From Metabacillus litoralis (GTDB lineage Bacteria; Bacillota; Bacilli; Bacillales; Bacillaceae), in the NCBI RefSeq assembly GCF_007994985.1, contig NZ_VOQF01000003.1, forward strand, positions 1 to 64,000: DNA of 64,000 nucleotides. Direction: 5' to 3'. Positions 63,450 to 64,000 of the stretch are shown in pieces. Under the pieces are notes generated by a model that saw only the letters and a program-made list of their open reading frames with translations, did not search any database and was not told the origin of the DNA. The position numbers and the translations under genes are program-made. Within the stretch, counting starts at the first letter, position 1. Each line of letters begins with the position of its first letter.

Positions 63450-63492
63450 ATGCACACGTTAACAATGGATTTCGGGGTCAGACCCCGAAATC
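63450..63492. promoter_or_regulatory. cre/operator-like site and perfect palindrome between lacI-type gene and uxaB
   Basis: ATGCACACGTTAACAA (63450-63465) fits the cre consensus with one mismatch and lies just before the uxaB ribosome site. Directly beside it, GATTTCGGGGTC plus its mirror (63468-63492) is a 25-base perfect palindrome overlapping the stop codon of the regulator gene. It has no U-run on the minus strand, so it is a weak terminator at best. Confidence 0.55.
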
Positions 63493-64000
63493 AATTTTTT
63501 ACCCTATCAACAGTTTGTCGATTAACTAATTCCGTTTTTAATAATAGTAGCTCTGAACGTTGAACAGCATTACCTTCCATTAACTTTAATAATCGTTTTG
63601 CTCCAACAGTACTTATTTGTTCAATTGGTCTTTTTACAGTTGTCAGTGCTGGTGTTGTATATTTAGAAAAACCGATATCATCAAAACCGATAATCGAAAA
63701 ATCATCTGGTACAGATAATCCTGCTTCAGTAATAGCCTTCATGGCTCCTATAGCCATATCATCATTTGAACAAAAAACCGCAGTTGGTCTTACTTTTAAT
63801 GAGATTAATTCATTCATTGCTTTATATCCACTTTCCATATCATAATTACCTTGAATCATATATTGTTGTGAAATCGTCAGCTTGTGCTCAATCATGCTAT
63901 CCAAATATCCTTGTTTACGTTCTATTGTTGAGCGAAAATGTGGAGTGCCTTCAATAATTGCAATTCTTTTATGATTGTGTTGTATAAGAAGATTTACTGC
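63491..64000 (-). CDS. LacI/CcpA-family transcriptional regulator (partial, N-terminus beyond window)
   Basis: The right edge cuts the gene; 169 C-terminal residues remain. They form the periplasmic-binding-like effector domain: HKRIAIIEGTPHFRSTIERK, then PTAVFCSNDDMAIGAMKAIT (the ligand Asp pair), DFSIIGFDDIGFSKYTTPAL and TTVKRPIEQISTVGAKRLL. The DNA-binding domain lies outside the window. Position just before uxaB suggests that it is the galacturonate-responsive repressor (KdgR/ExuR role) of the cluster. Stop codon abuts a perfect palindrome. Confidence 0.9.
   Translation of the reverse strand, partial: AVNLLIQHNHKRIAIIEGTPHFRSTIERKQGYLDSMIEHKLTISQQYMIQGNYDMESGYKAMNELISLKVRPTAVFCSNDDMAIGAMKAITEAGLSVPDDFSIIGFDDIGFSKYTTPALTTVKRPIEQISTVGAKRLLKLMEGNAVQRSELLLLKTELVNRQTVDRVKN

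Noticed and set aside
1-64000. CRISPR arrays, prophage, complete insertion sequences, tRNA or rRNA genes, toxin-antitoxin pairs or other defence systems
   Set aside because: Looked for on both strands; no regular short repeats with spacers, transposase, integrase, phage structural gene or tRNA-like cloverleaf was found.

Overview
The window reads as chromosomal DNA of a low-GC, spore-forming Bacillaceae bacterium (Bacillus sensu lato). The clearest evidence is a block that matches the B. subtilis citB-parC neighbourhood: cotM, sspP, sspO, citB, yneN, sspN, tlp, yneP, yneQ, yneR, plsY, yneT, parE and parC occur in the same relative order. Purine-rich Shine-Dalgarno sites, frequent TTG/GTG starts and dense rho-independent terminators agree. 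I saw no tRNA, rRNA, CRISPR array, prophage or intact insertion sequence.

Layout. 1-6.7 kb: a nucleotide-sugar epimerase cut by the left edge, a permuted papain-like hydrolase and a 7TM diguanylate cyclase, set in long non-coding stretches with gene remnants and dispersed repeats. 6.7-18.7 kb: a secreted double-domain nucleotidase (YfkN-like), a leucine T-box leader driving a type-2 leuA, a SpoIID-like protein, the FetAB-type ABC pair, an aldehyde dehydrogenase, and a small two-gene operon for a His-rich membrane protein. 18.8-33.6 kb: the conserved topoisomerase IV / spore-protein / aconitase block with many very small genes. 33.7-37.1 kb: an orphan sporulation-type PAS kinase and a divergent glutamine synthetase. 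37.4-43.7 kb (+ strand): a VOC protein, a short-chain dehydrogenase, then an NAD salvage operon (NrtR-like Nudix regulator, pncA, pncB, nadD-like, nadE). 43.9-48.3 kb: a Bce-type peptide-antibiotic sensing/detoxification module. 49.0-64.0 kb: a pectin and galacturonate utilisation cluster.

How the genes work together. In the pectin cluster, secreted pectate lyase cuts polygalacturonate. A carbohydrate ABC importer with no ATPase of its own takes up oligomers. A GH105 hydrolase and oligogalacturonate lyase split them inside, KdgF processes the unsaturated uronate, and UxaB/UxaA carry galacturonate-derived tagaturonate towards 2-keto-3-deoxygluconate. Control seems layered: a YesMN-type two-component system, a LacI-family regulator and cre-like sites. 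In the NAD operon, a NrtR-type protein encoded first probably represses its own operon through an inverted repeat overlapping the transcription start.

Best leads. (1) A MITE-like element with 18-bp inverted ends occurs at least three times, each time just after a gene, and its internal hairpin appears to act as the terminator (sspP, uxaA, the YesN-type regulator). (2) The NAD salvage operon carries a candidate NrtR operator in a bacillus. (3) The glutamine synthetase lacks the arginine equivalent to B. subtilis Arg62. (4) A second 165-170 bp dispersed repeat lies in the gene-poor stretches. All assignments come from reading sequence and remembered family motifs; no database search was run.
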